A stretch of 64,000 nt of DNA, from the NCBI RefSeq assembly GCF_003858655.1, contig NZ_RQXV01000001.1, positions 248,001-312,000 of the forward strand, written 5' to 3'. The position numbers and the translations under genes were made by a program. The DNA is from Amphritea balenae (GTDB lineage Bacteria; Pseudomonadota; Gammaproteobacteria; Pseudomonadales; Balneatricaceae). Below the pieces are notes generated by a model. That model was not told where the DNA came from, made no database searches, and was given only the letters and a program-made list of their open reading frames with translations. Below are positions 26,219 through 34,350 of the stretch, one piece after another. Within the stretch, counting starts at the first letter, position 1. The number at the start of each line of letters is the position of its first letter.

Positions 26219-27337
26219 ATGAAAACAGCTGTACCATCCCGTTTAAAAACAACACTGGGCGCCGCCATATTTAGCCTGGCGGCTATCAATACGGCTCAAG
26301 CCCAGGAAGTACTTAATTTTTATAACTGGTCCGACTACATAGCAGAGGATACGCTGGCAAAGTTTGAAGCCGAAACCGGTATCAAAGTGGTCTACGACGT
26401 TTATGACAGTAATGAAACTCTGGAAGCCAAGCTACTGGCAGGCAATTCTGGTTATGATCTGGTAGTCCCCAGTTCCCATTTTATGGCCCAGCAAATTAAA
26501 GCGGGTATTTTTCAACCACTACAGAAAGAAAAGTTAGCCAACCTGAGCCACCTTGATCCAACCCTGATGGCTAAGTTAAGCCAGAAAGACCCCGGCAATC
26601 AGTTCGGTGTTCCCTATATGTGGGGCACTACCGGTATTGGCTATAACGTTAATCAGGTCAAAGCTGCACTGGGTGATGATGCACCGGTTGATAGCTGGGA
26701 TCTGGTGTTCAATCCGGACAATATGAAAAAACTGAAGGAATGTGGCGTCACTTTCCTGGATTCACCGGATGAGATGTACCCTATGTCGCTGATCTATAGC
26801 GGCCAGAACCCTAACGACCAAAGTAAAGCAGCACACAAATATGACAGCCCTGCCGCAGGGACTCTGCGCGCAGTTCGCCCTTATCTGCGCCAGTTTCACT
26901 CTTCACAATATGTTAACGATCTGGCCAATGGCGATATCTGTGTTGCAGTGGGTTACTCCGGCGATATTTTCCAGGCCCAGGCCCGGGCAGAAGAAGCTGA
27001 AAACGGTGTAGAAGTGGCCTATACCATCCCGAAAGAAGGCACCGAAATCTGGTTTGATATGCTGTTGATTCCGGCCGGTGCAAAAAACGCAGAGAACGCC
27101 CATAAGTTAATCAACTTCCTGCTGCGCCCCGATATTATTGCCGATATAACCAACTACGTGTGGTATGCCAACCCAAATCCGGCATCTAATGAGTTTGTCG
27201 ATGAAGAGATCATCAATGATACCGCCATCTATCCTGACGATGAGACTCGTGAACGGCTGTATCTGACTGATCAGTTACCGCCAAAAATAGCACGGGTGCG
27301 TAACCGTACCTGGTCAGATATTAAAACCGGTAAGTAA
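26219..27337 (+). CDS. potF: Polyamine ABC transporter substrate-binding protein (copy 1)
   Basis: A 372-residue periplasmic protein with a signal peptide to about residue 28 (AQA|QEV). The mature N-terminus VLNFYNWSDYIAEDTLAKFE is the hallmark of PotF/SpuD/SpuE proteins, where the W-S-D segment contacts the diamine. YDVYDSNETLEAKLLAG, DLVVPSS and NFLLRPDIIADITNYVWYANPN are also typical. It binds putrescine or spermidine for import; no permease genes are adjacent, so it may share PotGHI encoded at 39-42 kb. It follows puuA copy 1. Confidence 0.9.
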   Translation: MKTAVPSRLKTTLGAAIFSLAAINTAQAQEVLNFYNWSDYIAEDTLAKFEAETGIKVVYDVYDSNETLEAKLLAGNSGYDLVVPSSHFMAQQIKAGIFQPLQKEKLANLSHLDPTLMAKLSQKDPGNQFGVPYMWGTTGIGYNVNQVKAALGDDAPVDSWDLVFNPDNMKKLKECGVTFLDSPDEMYPMSLIYSGQNPNDQSKAAHKYDSPAAGTLRAVRPYLRQFHSSQYVNDLANGDICVAVGYSGDIFQAQARAEEAENGVEVAYTIPKEGTEIWFDMLLIPAGAKNAENAHKLINFLLRPDIIADITNYVWYANPNPASNEFVDEEIINDTAIYPDDETRERLYLTDQLPPKIARVRNRTWSDIKTGK

Positions 27338-27404
27338 AGCGACTACAGGTTAAAGAATCGAATGAATTTGGATTGTCCAGCGTCATAGCGGACCTTACTC
27401 TCTT

Positions 27405-27429
27405 ACCGCCCAACCGGGCGGTTTTTTTT
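27405..27429 (+). terminator. Rho-independent terminator after potF copy 1
   Basis: Stem ACCGCCC / GGGCGGT with a 4-nt loop followed by eight T. Confidence 0.88.
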
Positions 27430-27484
27430 CAGAAACCAAACAACTTCAGTCTGTTTACAGCTTGTTATCAACAGGAGTAACAAG

Positions 27485-28963
27485 TTATTCCTGAGTAACA
27501 CCCACAGAAACACTGTCCCCTTCTGTTAGCACTACCTTGTTACGTTGTAACGATTTAGCCCGGTACAGCGCCTGATCTGTCCGGCTGAACAGATTACTGG
27601 CTGATTCCTGGCCATTATATTGAGCGACACCAAAGCTAGCTGTAATACCAAGCGTCTGACTGTCGATCACCTGTAGAGACTCTTCTATCAGCTGCCGCAT
27701 CTTTTCCGCCAACGCATGGGCGGCCGCAAGATCACAGTCCGGCAATACAATAAGAAATTCATCACCACCCCAGCGACAAATACTGTCAGAACTGCGTAAC
27801 GAATCGCTAAGAATATTGGCGATCTGAGTTAACACCCGATCACCCGCAAGGTGGCCATATTTATCATTAACTGACTTGAAATGATCAACATCCACCAGAA
27901 CAGTAGAGACAGGATGTTGCTGACGCCGGGCAAAACTCAGAATCTGACTAAATGAGGTTTCTAATGCATGTCGACTCATCGTGCCGGTAAGCAGATCAGT
28001 ATTTGCCATCAGCTCTAACCTGCGCTGATACCCGCCCAGCGTATAATGAACCAACAGTAATACGATAACGGTAACAATCAGGCTAACTGACAAACTAACC
28101 CACAGCGCAGTAACTACCTCATCCTCAGTTTGCTCTGTATGCTCAACGATCAGATACCAGTTTAACTCCGGCACAAAGCGGGTTTTGATCTGAAAATCCT
28201 GTCCATCACTAGTGTATTGGTATGAACCACCTGGACTGGTCAGGACCTGAGTAGCAAGCTCACTCAGGCCTGCCACTTTACGAATATCATCAGCGCCGTT
28301 AAATCGACTGCCCTGCAGCACAACCTTACCTAACCGATCAATAAAATATACATGTCGTCCATAACGGGCCTGGTAGGTTTCAACCAGCTCCATAATGGTC
28401 TGAGATGCCAGTCCAACACCAATAACGCCCAATAGATTATCGTTCTGATCAAACACTTTATGATTTACAAACAGCGTTGTAGTCGTCGCGTCAACAGTAT
28501 CTATATCAAGATTAATTTCAAATTCGCCGCTAATCTCCCGAACATTAAAATACCAGTCATCCCTGGAGTCATCAGCCGATACCTGCTTGATAACTCCGCT
28601 GCTGTGATAGTAATTTTTAGATAGATCAGATACAAAAAATGCCGTAACCGTATCGTAGCGTTCCTGTATTGAAGTCAGGTAACGGCTCATCGGTGCCGGA
28701 TTCTGCTCCCCCCTGACCACCCAGTCATGGACGAAAGTGTCATTGGCCATAAGCGATGAGACCAGTATCGGTTGTAGCAGATCGCGCTGAATTTCAGAGT
28801 AAATATTATCGCTGGTAAGCGGCAGTGTATTGGTACGAATATGCTGATTGAGACTGTAATTAGCCACATAATAACTAACAATACTGATGGTTGAGAAAGC
28901 CAGTATCAGCAACAAACTGGCGATCAGCATAAAAGAGGGCTTACGAATACTTAGCAGGTTCAT
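27485..28963 (-). CDS. Membrane diguanylate cyclase with periplasmic Cache sensor
   Basis: A 492-residue inner-membrane protein. TM1 is at about residues 12-34. A periplasmic double-Cache-type domain follows (about 40-270, with GVIGVGLASQTIMELVETYQ and YGRHVYFIDRLGKVV), then TM2 near 285-307 and a C-terminal GGDEF domain. The active site is CRWGGDEFLIVLP. The inhibitory RxxD site (RSSD) lies five residues upstream, so product inhibition is likely. It makes cyclic di-GMP in response to an external small molecule; amino acids or amines are common Cache ligands. It converges on potF copy 1. Confidence 0.9.
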   Translation of the reverse strand: MNLLSIRKPSFMLIASLLLILAFSTISIVSYYVANYSLNQHIRTNTLPLTSDNIYSEIQRDLLQPILVSSLMANDTFVHDWVVRGEQNPAPMSRYLTSIQERYDTVTAFFVSDLSKNYYHSSGVIKQVSADDSRDDWYFNVREISGEFEINLDIDTVDATTTTLFVNHKVFDQNDNLLGVIGVGLASQTIMELVETYQARYGRHVYFIDRLGKVVLQGSRFNGADDIRKVAGLSELATQVLTSPGGSYQYTSDGQDFQIKTRFVPELNWYLIVEHTEQTEDEVVTALWVSLSVSLIVTVIVLLLVHYTLGGYQRRLELMANTDLLTGTMSRHALETSFSQILSFARRQQHPVSTVLVDVDHFKSVNDKYGHLAGDRVLTQIANILSDSLRSSDSICRWGGDEFLIVLPDCDLAAAHALAEKMRQLIEESLQVIDSQTLGITASFGVAQYNGQESASNLFSRTDQALYRAKSLQRNKVVLTEGDSVSVGVTQE

Positions 28964-29304
28964 ATTGCATCATTCTGGTCAGTTAATATCACTGACTTCC
29001 GAATTCAAAGGGAGCGGTAGAAATAACCGATGAAATCCCATTCTCTGGAGTCATCCTGAGCAGGCCAGAATTAAAAGCTAACCCGTTGTTAAAAGAGCAT
29101 AAGCTCTGATATCGACCTTGTCTAGCCGGAGTGCCACTGAATAATTATTCAACACCTCCCCTTGGTCTCAAGGCCAACTTTAACACCATCACAACATCAC
29201 CCATCACAGCAACTCAGGTAAGGTCGGACTGATAGGGCAAACTTCTTAGAAAAAATACAAATTAGTCATTGCTATTAGATAGTTAGCTGTATATATTAGT
29301 CCCT
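28964..29304. other. Non-coding stretch upstream of the cold-shock cluster
   Basis: About 340 bases between the divergent diguanylate cyclase start and the first cold-shock leader. I see no credible ORF, RNA gene or strong inverted repeat. It should hold the cyclase promoter. Confidence 0.6.
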
Positions 29305-29450
29305 GCTTGAAGATTAACCATATATTTATGCCTCATTACGAATGATCCTGTTTCAGATTCATCGTCCTGTTTCCATAATTTATAGTAAAGATTCCTGCAC
29401 CATTCGTCATCGTAAGATGGCTAAACTTTATTTTAAAATAGGACACTAAC
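29305..29450 (+). promoter_or_regulatory. Cold-shock gene leader 1
   Basis: A 146-base upstream block beginning GCTTGAAGATT and ending in a SD-containing ATAGGACACTAAC. It recurs with nearly the same length before all three csp genes. A TATAGT box (29381-29386) about 65 bases before the ATG suggests a structured 5' UTR, as in known cspA leaders. Confidence 0.65.
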
Positions 29451-29657
29451 ATGGCTACTGTTACCGGTACTGTTAAATGGTTTAACGCTGATAAAGGCTT
29501 CGGTTTCATCGAGCAGGAAAACGGCCCTGACGTTTTCGCACACTTTTCTGCAATTCAGAGCTCTGGTTTCAAGACTCTTGAAGAAGGTCAGAAAGTTGAG
29601 TTCTCTGTAACTCAAGGTCAGCGCGGTCCACAAGCAGAAAACATCGTTGCTGTTTAA
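29451..29657 (+). CDS. CspA family cold-shock protein 1
   Basis: A 68-residue single cold-shock domain. RNP1 is KGFGFIE (residues 16-22) and RNP2 is VFAHFSA (residues 29-35). The starting pattern [11 protein letters not shown] is canonical. It binds single-stranded RNA and DNA as a chaperone. Nearly identical to the next gene: only residue 5 (Thr/Ser) and the last residue (Val/Ala) differ. It has its own terminator. Whether it is cold-induced cannot be read from the sequence. Confidence 0.95.
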   Translation: MATVTGTVKWFNADKGFGFIEQENGPDVFAHFSAIQSSGFKTLEEGQKVEFSVTQGQRGPQAENIVAV

Positions 29658-29688
29658 GACCTCCTGATTGGATCTCTGATCCACTCAT

Positions 29689-29720
29689 AAAAAAAGCCTG
29701 GTTACGATCAGGCTTTTTTT
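29689..29720 (+). terminator. Terminator of cold-shock gene 1
   Basis: AAAAAAAGCCTG / CAGGCTTTTTTT with an 8-nt loop and a long T-run. Confidence 0.9.
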
Positions 29721-29879
29721 TGCCTGAAATTTGCCAATCTCTTCACTATCGTAACCCCCGCAATATCACCACTCTGGACGTTCACTAGCCCTTTGAACAC
29801 CATATCCAGCAATAAATTAAAGCCCGCAAATTAAATTTATTCGTTGACCTGAGACGATAAACTTTATACATTACGCCCA

Positions 29880-30025
29880 GCTTGAAGATTCACCGTACAT
29901 TTATGCCTTTCATTTCGTAGTACCTATTTAGTCACTTCGTCCTGTTTTCATAATTTATAGTTTTGATTCCTGCATCACTCGTCATCATAAGATGGCAAAA
30001 TTTTATTTTAAAATAGGACACTAAC
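29880..30025 (+). promoter_or_regulatory. Cold-shock gene leader 2
   Basis: 146 bases, the same length as leader 1. Shared blocks include GCTTGAAGATT, ATTTATGCCT, CATAATTTATAGT, GATTCCTGCA and the final TTTTAAAATAGGACACTAAC. Confidence 0.65.
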
Positions 30026-30232
30026 ATGGCTACTGTTTCCGGTACTGTTAAATGGTTTAACGCTGATAAAGGCTTCGGTTTCATCGAGCAGGAAAACGGC
30101 CCTGACGTTTTCGCACACTTTTCTGCAATTCAGAGCTCTGGTTTCAAGACTCTTGAAGAAGGTCAGAAAGTTGAGTTCTCTGTAACTCAAGGTCAGCGCG
30201 GTCCACAAGCAGAAAACATCGTTGCTGCTTAA
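30026..30232 (+). CDS. CspA family cold-shock protein 2
   Basis: 68 residues, single cold-shock domain with intact RNP1 (KGFGFIE) and RNP2 (VFAHFSA). The coding sequence, the trailer and the terminator are almost identical to gene 1 at the nucleotide level. This points to a recent tandem duplication of a unit of about 575 bp. Confidence 0.95.
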   Translation: MATVSGTVKWFNADKGFGFIEQENGPDVFAHFSAIQSSGFKTLEEGQKVEFSVTQGQRGPQAENIVAA

Positions 30233-30263
30233 GACTTCCTGATTGGATCTCTGATCCACTCTT

Positions 30264-30296
30264 AAAAAAAGCCTGATTACGATCAGGCTTTTTTTT
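30264..30296 (+). terminator. Terminator of cold-shock gene 2
   Basis: Stem GCCTGAT / ATCAGGC with flanking A-run and T-run; near copy of the gene 1 terminator. Confidence 0.9.
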
Positions 30297-30422
30297 GCCT
30301 GCAATAACCTAACCAGACAACTAATAACTCTGCCTGACCTGCAATCAGCCAACGACTCACCAAACTCCATTAGTAAAATTTATTTATTGACCGCAAGCGA
30401 TAAATTTTATATATTGAATTTA

Positions 30423-30569
30423 GCTTGAAGATTCACCGTACATTTATGCCTTTCATTTCGTAGTACCTACCTAAGTTCTCCGTCCTGTTTTCCATAATTT
30501 ATAGTAAAAATTCGCGCCATACGGCCATCTATTTCAATGGCTTAATATTTTAAAAAACAGGACATTATC
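30423..30569 (+). promoter_or_regulatory. Cold-shock gene leader 3
   Basis: 147 bases starting GCTTGAAGATTCACCGTACA, nearly identical to leader 2 in its first half. It diverges around the start-proximal part and ends in AACAGGACATTATC before the ATG. Confidence 0.6.
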
Positions 30570-30776
30570 ATGACTACATCTACCGGTACCGTAAAATGGT
30601 TCAACCCAGATAAAGGCTTTGGCTTCATTGAGCAAGAATCAGGACCTGATCTGTTTGCTCACTTTAGCGCAATCCAGAGCTCTGGTTTTAAGACTCTTGA
30701 AGAAGGTCAAAAAGTTGAGTTCACCGTGGCTCAAGGCCAACGTGGACCACAAGCAGAGAACATCTCTGTAATCTGA
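30570..30776 (+). CDS. CspA family cold-shock protein 3
   Basis: 68 residues with RNP1 KGFGFIE and a modified RNP2, LFAHFSA. It is a more diverged paralogue (about ten substitutions, such as FNPDKG, ESGPDLF and FTVAQG), so it predates the duplication of genes 1 and 2. Same architecture and leader type, but its 3' hairpin lacks a T-run. Confidence 0.94.
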   Translation: MTTSTGTVKWFNPDKGFGFIEQESGPDLFAHFSAIQSSGFKTLEEGQKVEFTVAQGQRGPQAENISVI

Positions 30777-30813
30777 TTCAACGGCTCGCTGATTAAATTC
30801 AGCACCACTTGAA

Positions 30814-30838
30814 TGCCCGATCTGAAACTGATCGGGCA
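30814..30838 (+). terminator. Hairpin after cold-shock gene 3
   Basis: Perfect 9-bp stem TGCCCGATC / GATCGGGCA with a 7-nt loop; no T-run, so weaker as an intrinsic terminator. Confidence 0.5.
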
Positions 30839-31067
30839 ACATTTAAACCGGGTACAATAGCCCATCACACATAGCATAATTAAGAACACCCTCATTTCGT
30901 ACCTTTGCGTATCACAGTTTACAGATACGACACAAAGAACTGATTAACAGAAACGCCCTACATAAGTTTCTGATTAAGACACATCCTTAGCACTCTGCCA
31001 TTACCAGACAAGCAATACGGATATACCGACTAGAGAGTTATTCTTAATCATATAAAAGAAATTAAGA

Positions 31068-31289
31068 ATGTTAATAAATATAAGCGAGCACCTGAGCGTG
31101 CAACGTTATCAAAGTCAGAATCACACCCAGTGGATCTGCTACGAGCCACTAGCAAACAGCCAACATCAAAAGCGCCGCCCCTGGAGCAGAGTAACCGGCC
31201 TGATGAGCGCCGATGAAATGCAAAACTGGCTGGACAGACATTATCCGGATACGCCACAGGCAGTAAGGTCTTTTAAGAAGCTCAGCTGA
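31068..31289 (+). CDS. Small hypothetical protein
   Basis: A 73-residue basic, soluble protein with sensible codon use. Its C-terminal part, GLMSADEMQNWLDRHYPDTPQAVRSFKKLS, looks like a short helical domain. The ribosome site is weak (TTAAGA before the ATG). I do not recognise the family. It stands alone after the cold-shock cluster and is followed by a perfect hairpin AGACCCAGC-taa-GCTGGGTCT (31320-31340). An antisense frame covers most of it but has poor codon use. Confidence 0.5.
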   Translation: MLINISEHLSVQRYQSQNHTQWICYEPLANSQHQKRRPWSRVTGLMSADEMQNWLDRHYPDTPQAVRSFKKLS

Positions 31290-31475
31290 TTAGTAAACAT
31301 CACTGCCGTCAATATAAGCAGACCCAGCTAAGCTGGGTCTGATATATCGATTCAATATAGCTCTTCGAGGCTTAAAGCATAAAAGCTTAGAAACAGCACA
31401 ATTTACCACCCTACCTTACCCAGAGTGAAAGCACTTCGCCTGGCTGATTATTTTTGATACTACTCGCTCACAGAT

Positions 31476-33227
31476 TCAAACATCCAACACCAGACGCTCA
31501 CTGCTCGCACGGGAGACACAAGGGCAGATCAACCGACCCTGCTCCCGCTCCTCCGCTGAAAGCGTAGAGTCGCGATGATCAGGTTCACCTTCGAGTACCT
31601 TTACGGCACAACTTTTACACATACCAGTCTTGCAGCCGAAAGCGGCATCAACACCAGCATCAAGCATCGCATCCAGCACGGTTTCATCAGCAGCAACATT
31701 GAGCGTTTTACCGGAACGTCGAAGCTCAACTTGTATCGGCCTGGCCCCCGCTATCGACTCTGCTGTAAAACGCTCAAAGCGGATACGCTTAGGGTCTATC
31801 TGCAACACTTTTGCACTGTCCACTACCGCGTCAATCAGGCGTTCCGGCCCGCATACATAGAACATTGCATCATCCGCCGCACTCGACAGAATTCGCTCTA
31901 TATCCAACCGCTGCTGGTCAGACGAACTGTACAACGTCAGAGCATCACCCATTTCGGATATTAACTGCTGTTGAAATGCCATCTCATTAAAGCTGCGTCC
32001 AGCGTAATGCAATTGCATCACCCGCCCCTGCCGCTTAAGTGTTTGCGCCATCGCCATGATAGGTGTAATTCCGATACCACCAGCAATCAGCACACTACTG
32101 TCAGCTCTATTGCCATCTCCATTATCAACACATTCTTGCAGGGCAAAGTGGTTTTGGGGCATGCTACAGCGTAAACGCAGGCCCAGTTGAAACTGCTGAT
32201 GAACCGCAACAGAGCCACCACGGCCATCATCCTCACGCAATACCGCTATCTGATAGCGATCTCGTCGTCCCGGACCGGAACAGATCGAATAATACCGTAT
32301 AACGACTTCACCACTTTCAAGCTGAACCGGCACCTGCAGATGGGAGCCGGCCTCAACAGCTGGCAACAAACCGCCATCAGCTGCGCTCAATTCATAGCTA
32401 CGTACCCTGGGTGTAAGCTGATGCACAGCTGTAACAACCAGCTCTAGCGGACCATCGCCCAGAACCGTTAATCCGTTCGAGGCTGAAATTTCGCTCACGG
32501 CTGTAGCATCGCTCACGGCTGTAGCATCGCTCGGGGCTGTTGTTCCGCTCAAGGCTGTCGTTTTGCTCAAGGCTGTTGCATCACTCAGGGCTGCTGCATC
32601 GTTCAGGGCTGATCTCTCGCTGACAGCTTCTGTATTATTGAGTTGTTGTTTAAGGGATTGGTTTTCCGCCTGCAGCGAACTAACCAATTGCTCAACATAA
32701 GATTCGGTATAGCGCGGCGTAATATGCTGCGGACAGTTCCAGTCAAACGCTTCGATATGAAAAATAAAGCCCCGCTCAACCCTGGCCCGATAATCATCGA
32801 CCTCCAGCTCAGCTAATAGCTCAGATTCATCGGCACCGATGATCTGCACCCGTCCCAGCATTTTCAGCCTGCGACGATTCGGATAGTCCATGAGAAACAA
32901 CGCCACACGGTCATCTTTCCTGAAATTACCGACGCTGACATATTGCCGATTGCCGCTAAAATCGGCGAAACCGATACGGCTCTCATCGATCACTTTAAGA
33001 AAACCAGCAGGCCCGCCACGGTGTTGCAGATAAGGCCAGCCGGTTTCACCGACGCTGGCCATATAAAAGCTATCACGCTCAGCCAGGAAAGCTGCTTCAT
33101 GCTGACTCAGCAGATAATTGTAATCTTCACCCTCATCCATCCCTGCATAACTATTACGGCTACCCATCTCTTGCTGAACTTCACGTACCGACTCTGTAAA
33201 CGCGATCTCTGCAAATTTATGTCCCAT
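31476..33227 (-). CDS. PNPOx-like flavin domain fused to ferredoxin reductase and 2Fe-2S ferredoxin
   Basis: A 583-residue fusion. The start at 33227 is chosen because GGGAG lies six bases upstream; the frame is open further left. Residues about 1-190 form a pyridoxamine-phosphate-oxidase-like split barrel (GWPYLQHRGGPAGFLKV, FRKDDRVALFLMDYP). A linker of eight hexapeptide repeats follows. Next come an FAD domain (YYSICSGPGRRDRYQIAV), an NAD domain (IAGGIGITPIMAMA, FYVCGPERL) and a plant-type ferredoxin with ligands in GCKTGMCKSC and a final Cys. It probably passes electrons from NAD(P)H to a flavin-site substrate. It follows a carboxymuconolactone-decarboxylase-like gene. Confidence 0.88.
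   Translation of the reverse strand: MGHKFAEIAFTESVREVQQEMGSRNSYAGMDEGEDYNYLLSQHEAAFLAERDSFYMASVGETGWPYLQHRGGPAGFLKVIDESRIGFADFSGNRQYVSVGNFRKDDRVALFLMDYPNRRRLKMLGRVQIIGADESELLAELEVDDYRARVERGFIFHIEAFDWNCPQHITPRYTESYVEQLVSSLQAENQSLKQQLNNTEAVSERSALNDAAALSDATALSKTTALSGTTAPSDATAVSDATAVSEISASNGLTVLGDGPLELVVTAVHQLTPRVRSYELSAADGGLLPAVEAGSHLQVPVQLESGEVVIRYYSICSGPGRRDRYQIAVLREDDGRGGSVAVHQQFQLGLRLRCSMPQNHFALQECVDNGDGNRADSSVLIAGGIGITPIMAMAQTLKRQGRVMQLHYAGRSFNEMAFQQQLISEMGDALTLYSSSDQQRLDIERILSSAADDAMFYVCGPERLIDAVVDSAKVLQIDPKRIRFERFTAESIAGARPIQVELRRSGKTLNVAADETVLDAMLDAGVDAAFGCKTGMCKSCAVKVLEGEPDHRDSTLSAEEREQGRLICPCVSRASSERLVLDV
32478..32621 (-). repeat. Eight 18-bp in-frame repeats encoding a hexapeptide linker
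   Basis: The hexads read SERSAL, NDAAAL, SDATAL, SKTTAL, SGTTAP, SDATAV, SDATAV and SEISAS. The DNA unit is 18 bp, for example GCTCACGGCTGTAGCATC on the plus strand. Two adjacent units are identical, so copy number has probably changed recently. Confidence 0.9.
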
Positions 33228-33331
33228 GGTACGCTCCCAACCTGTGACCTGGCAGTGACTATTCTGGTGTACCTGCAATGCTGCAAAATAGCCGCTGCAA
33301 AAGCCCTTCTGATAGCCACTACTTAACATTA

Positions 33332-33356
33332 GTTGCCGGCAATGGCTGCCGGCAAC
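33332..33356 (-). terminator. Hairpin between the CMD-like gene and the flavoprotein fusion
   Basis: Perfect 10-bp stem GTTGCCGGCA / TGCCGGCAAC with a 5-nt loop and no T-run, 15 bases past the CMD-like gene stop. It may partially terminate or separate the two messages. Confidence 0.5.
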
Positions 33357-33370
33357 TCAGATAGTATTAC

Positions 33371-33916
33371 TTATGACGCTAAACTCAGCTCTACTTCAGG
33401 GAAATCGATATCCACCCGACTCGCCTTACCTAAGATATTAGTCAGCGTATTCATGCCAACGTGCGTGATGATCTCGACAATATCCGACTCACTATAGCCG
33501 GCATTGCGTACCTCAAGCAGCTCTGCGGTAGTAATATCGCCACTGTGCTCTGCCAGAGCCCTGGCAAATTTAACCGCCGCTGCCGCCTTGCTGTCTTCGC
33601 TGCTGCCGGCCCGATTCGCTTCAATTTCGCTACCGGAAAGACCCGCTTTACGGCCTATCGCTGTGTGCGCCGATACGCAGTACTGACAGGCATTTTGTTG
33701 CGCCAGGGCCAGCGCTATCCGCTCCCGGGTCTGCTCATCCAGGCTACCTTCGCCCGCAATGCCATGTAATCCCAGAAACGCACGCAACGCTGCCGGTGAA
33801 TTAGCAAAGACCTTGAGGAAGTTAGGCACCATGCCAAGTTGATTCTGAATCGCATCCAGCAACTCTTTCTGTTCAGTATTGGCGTTGTTGTGATCGATTA
33901 CGTTAATGCGGCTCAT
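33371..33916 (-). CDS. Carboxymuconolactone decarboxylase/AhpD-like peroxidase-related protein
   Basis: A 181-residue all-helical protein of the CMD/AhpD superfamily. The redox pair is in QNACQYCVSAHTAIGRKAG near residue 77 (CxxC followed by His four residues later), as in AhpD-type thiol peroxidase partners. The C-terminal EIITHVGMNTLTNILGKAS helix is also typical. It probably reduces or detoxifies a reactive compound together with the downstream flavoprotein. Divergent from a LysR gene, with a 267-bp structured element lying in the shared regulatory region. Confidence 0.85.
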   Translation of the reverse strand: MSRINVIDHNNANTEQKELLDAIQNQLGMVPNFLKVFANSPAALRAFLGLHGIAGEGSLDEQTRERIALALAQQNACQYCVSAHTAIGRKAGLSGSEIEANRAGSSEDSKAAAAVKFARALAEHSGDITTAELLEVRNAGYSESDIVEIITHVGMNTLTNILGKASRVDIDFPEVELSLAS

Positions 33917-33949
33917 AGTCTTTCTCCTACTTCAAATTGTTTATTGGCA

Positions 33950-34216
33950 GGGGAAGTTGCGAACAAGTCCCTTGCGCCTCTGGCTTTCAGAGAGATCGGA
34001 GATCAACGCAGCAATTACAGGCATACTGGTTGTACGTCGAAAATTGTTAACGCCGAGATTCGTTCTCTCTGAAAGCCCCGAAGGGCGGGCTCTAGAACGG
34101 CCACCTGCTTTGTCAGACAGTTTGAAAATGTCCAGACATTTCACAGCACTGTCTTTCGTGCACCTGACCGTTCTATAGCCCCCAGAGAATACATTGGACT
34201 TATTTGCACCTTCCCT
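33950..34216. mobile_element. 267-bp non-coding element with inverted ends and two hairpins (copy 1)
   Basis: The ends are GGGGAAGTTGCGAACAAGTC(C) at 33950-33970 and the complement of AGGGAAGGTGCAAATAAGTC(C) at 34196-34216, matching at 17 of 21 positions. Inside are a perfect 14-bp hairpin (33982-33995 / 34064-34077) and a 13-of-14-bp hairpin (34087-34100 / 34168-34181). No ORF. It shares length, end sequences and hairpin positions with the element at 54376-54643, although the stem sequences differ. Confidence 0.75.
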
Positions 34217-34350
34217 CTTTTTGCTGCCGGTGGATATACTATGCAAAATTCCATTTGATTTAAGAATCACCATAAAAGACAATTAACTATTCTATATAGT
34301 GGAATAATTAACTCAAGCTTAAAACCTGAAGAACAATACAGGCGGCGTCT

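Noticed and set aside
30008-30370. Long minus-strand frame antisense to cold-shock gene 2 and its leader
   Set aside because: A shadow of the repeated csp sequence; the same frame appears opposite csp gene 1 for the same reason, and it has no ribosome site or recognisable family.
31048-31257. Minus-strand 69-codon frame opposite the small gene at 31068
   Set aside because: The plus-strand frame has more natural codon use and a short helical C-terminus; the antisense frame has Cys- and Ser-rich text typical of shadows.
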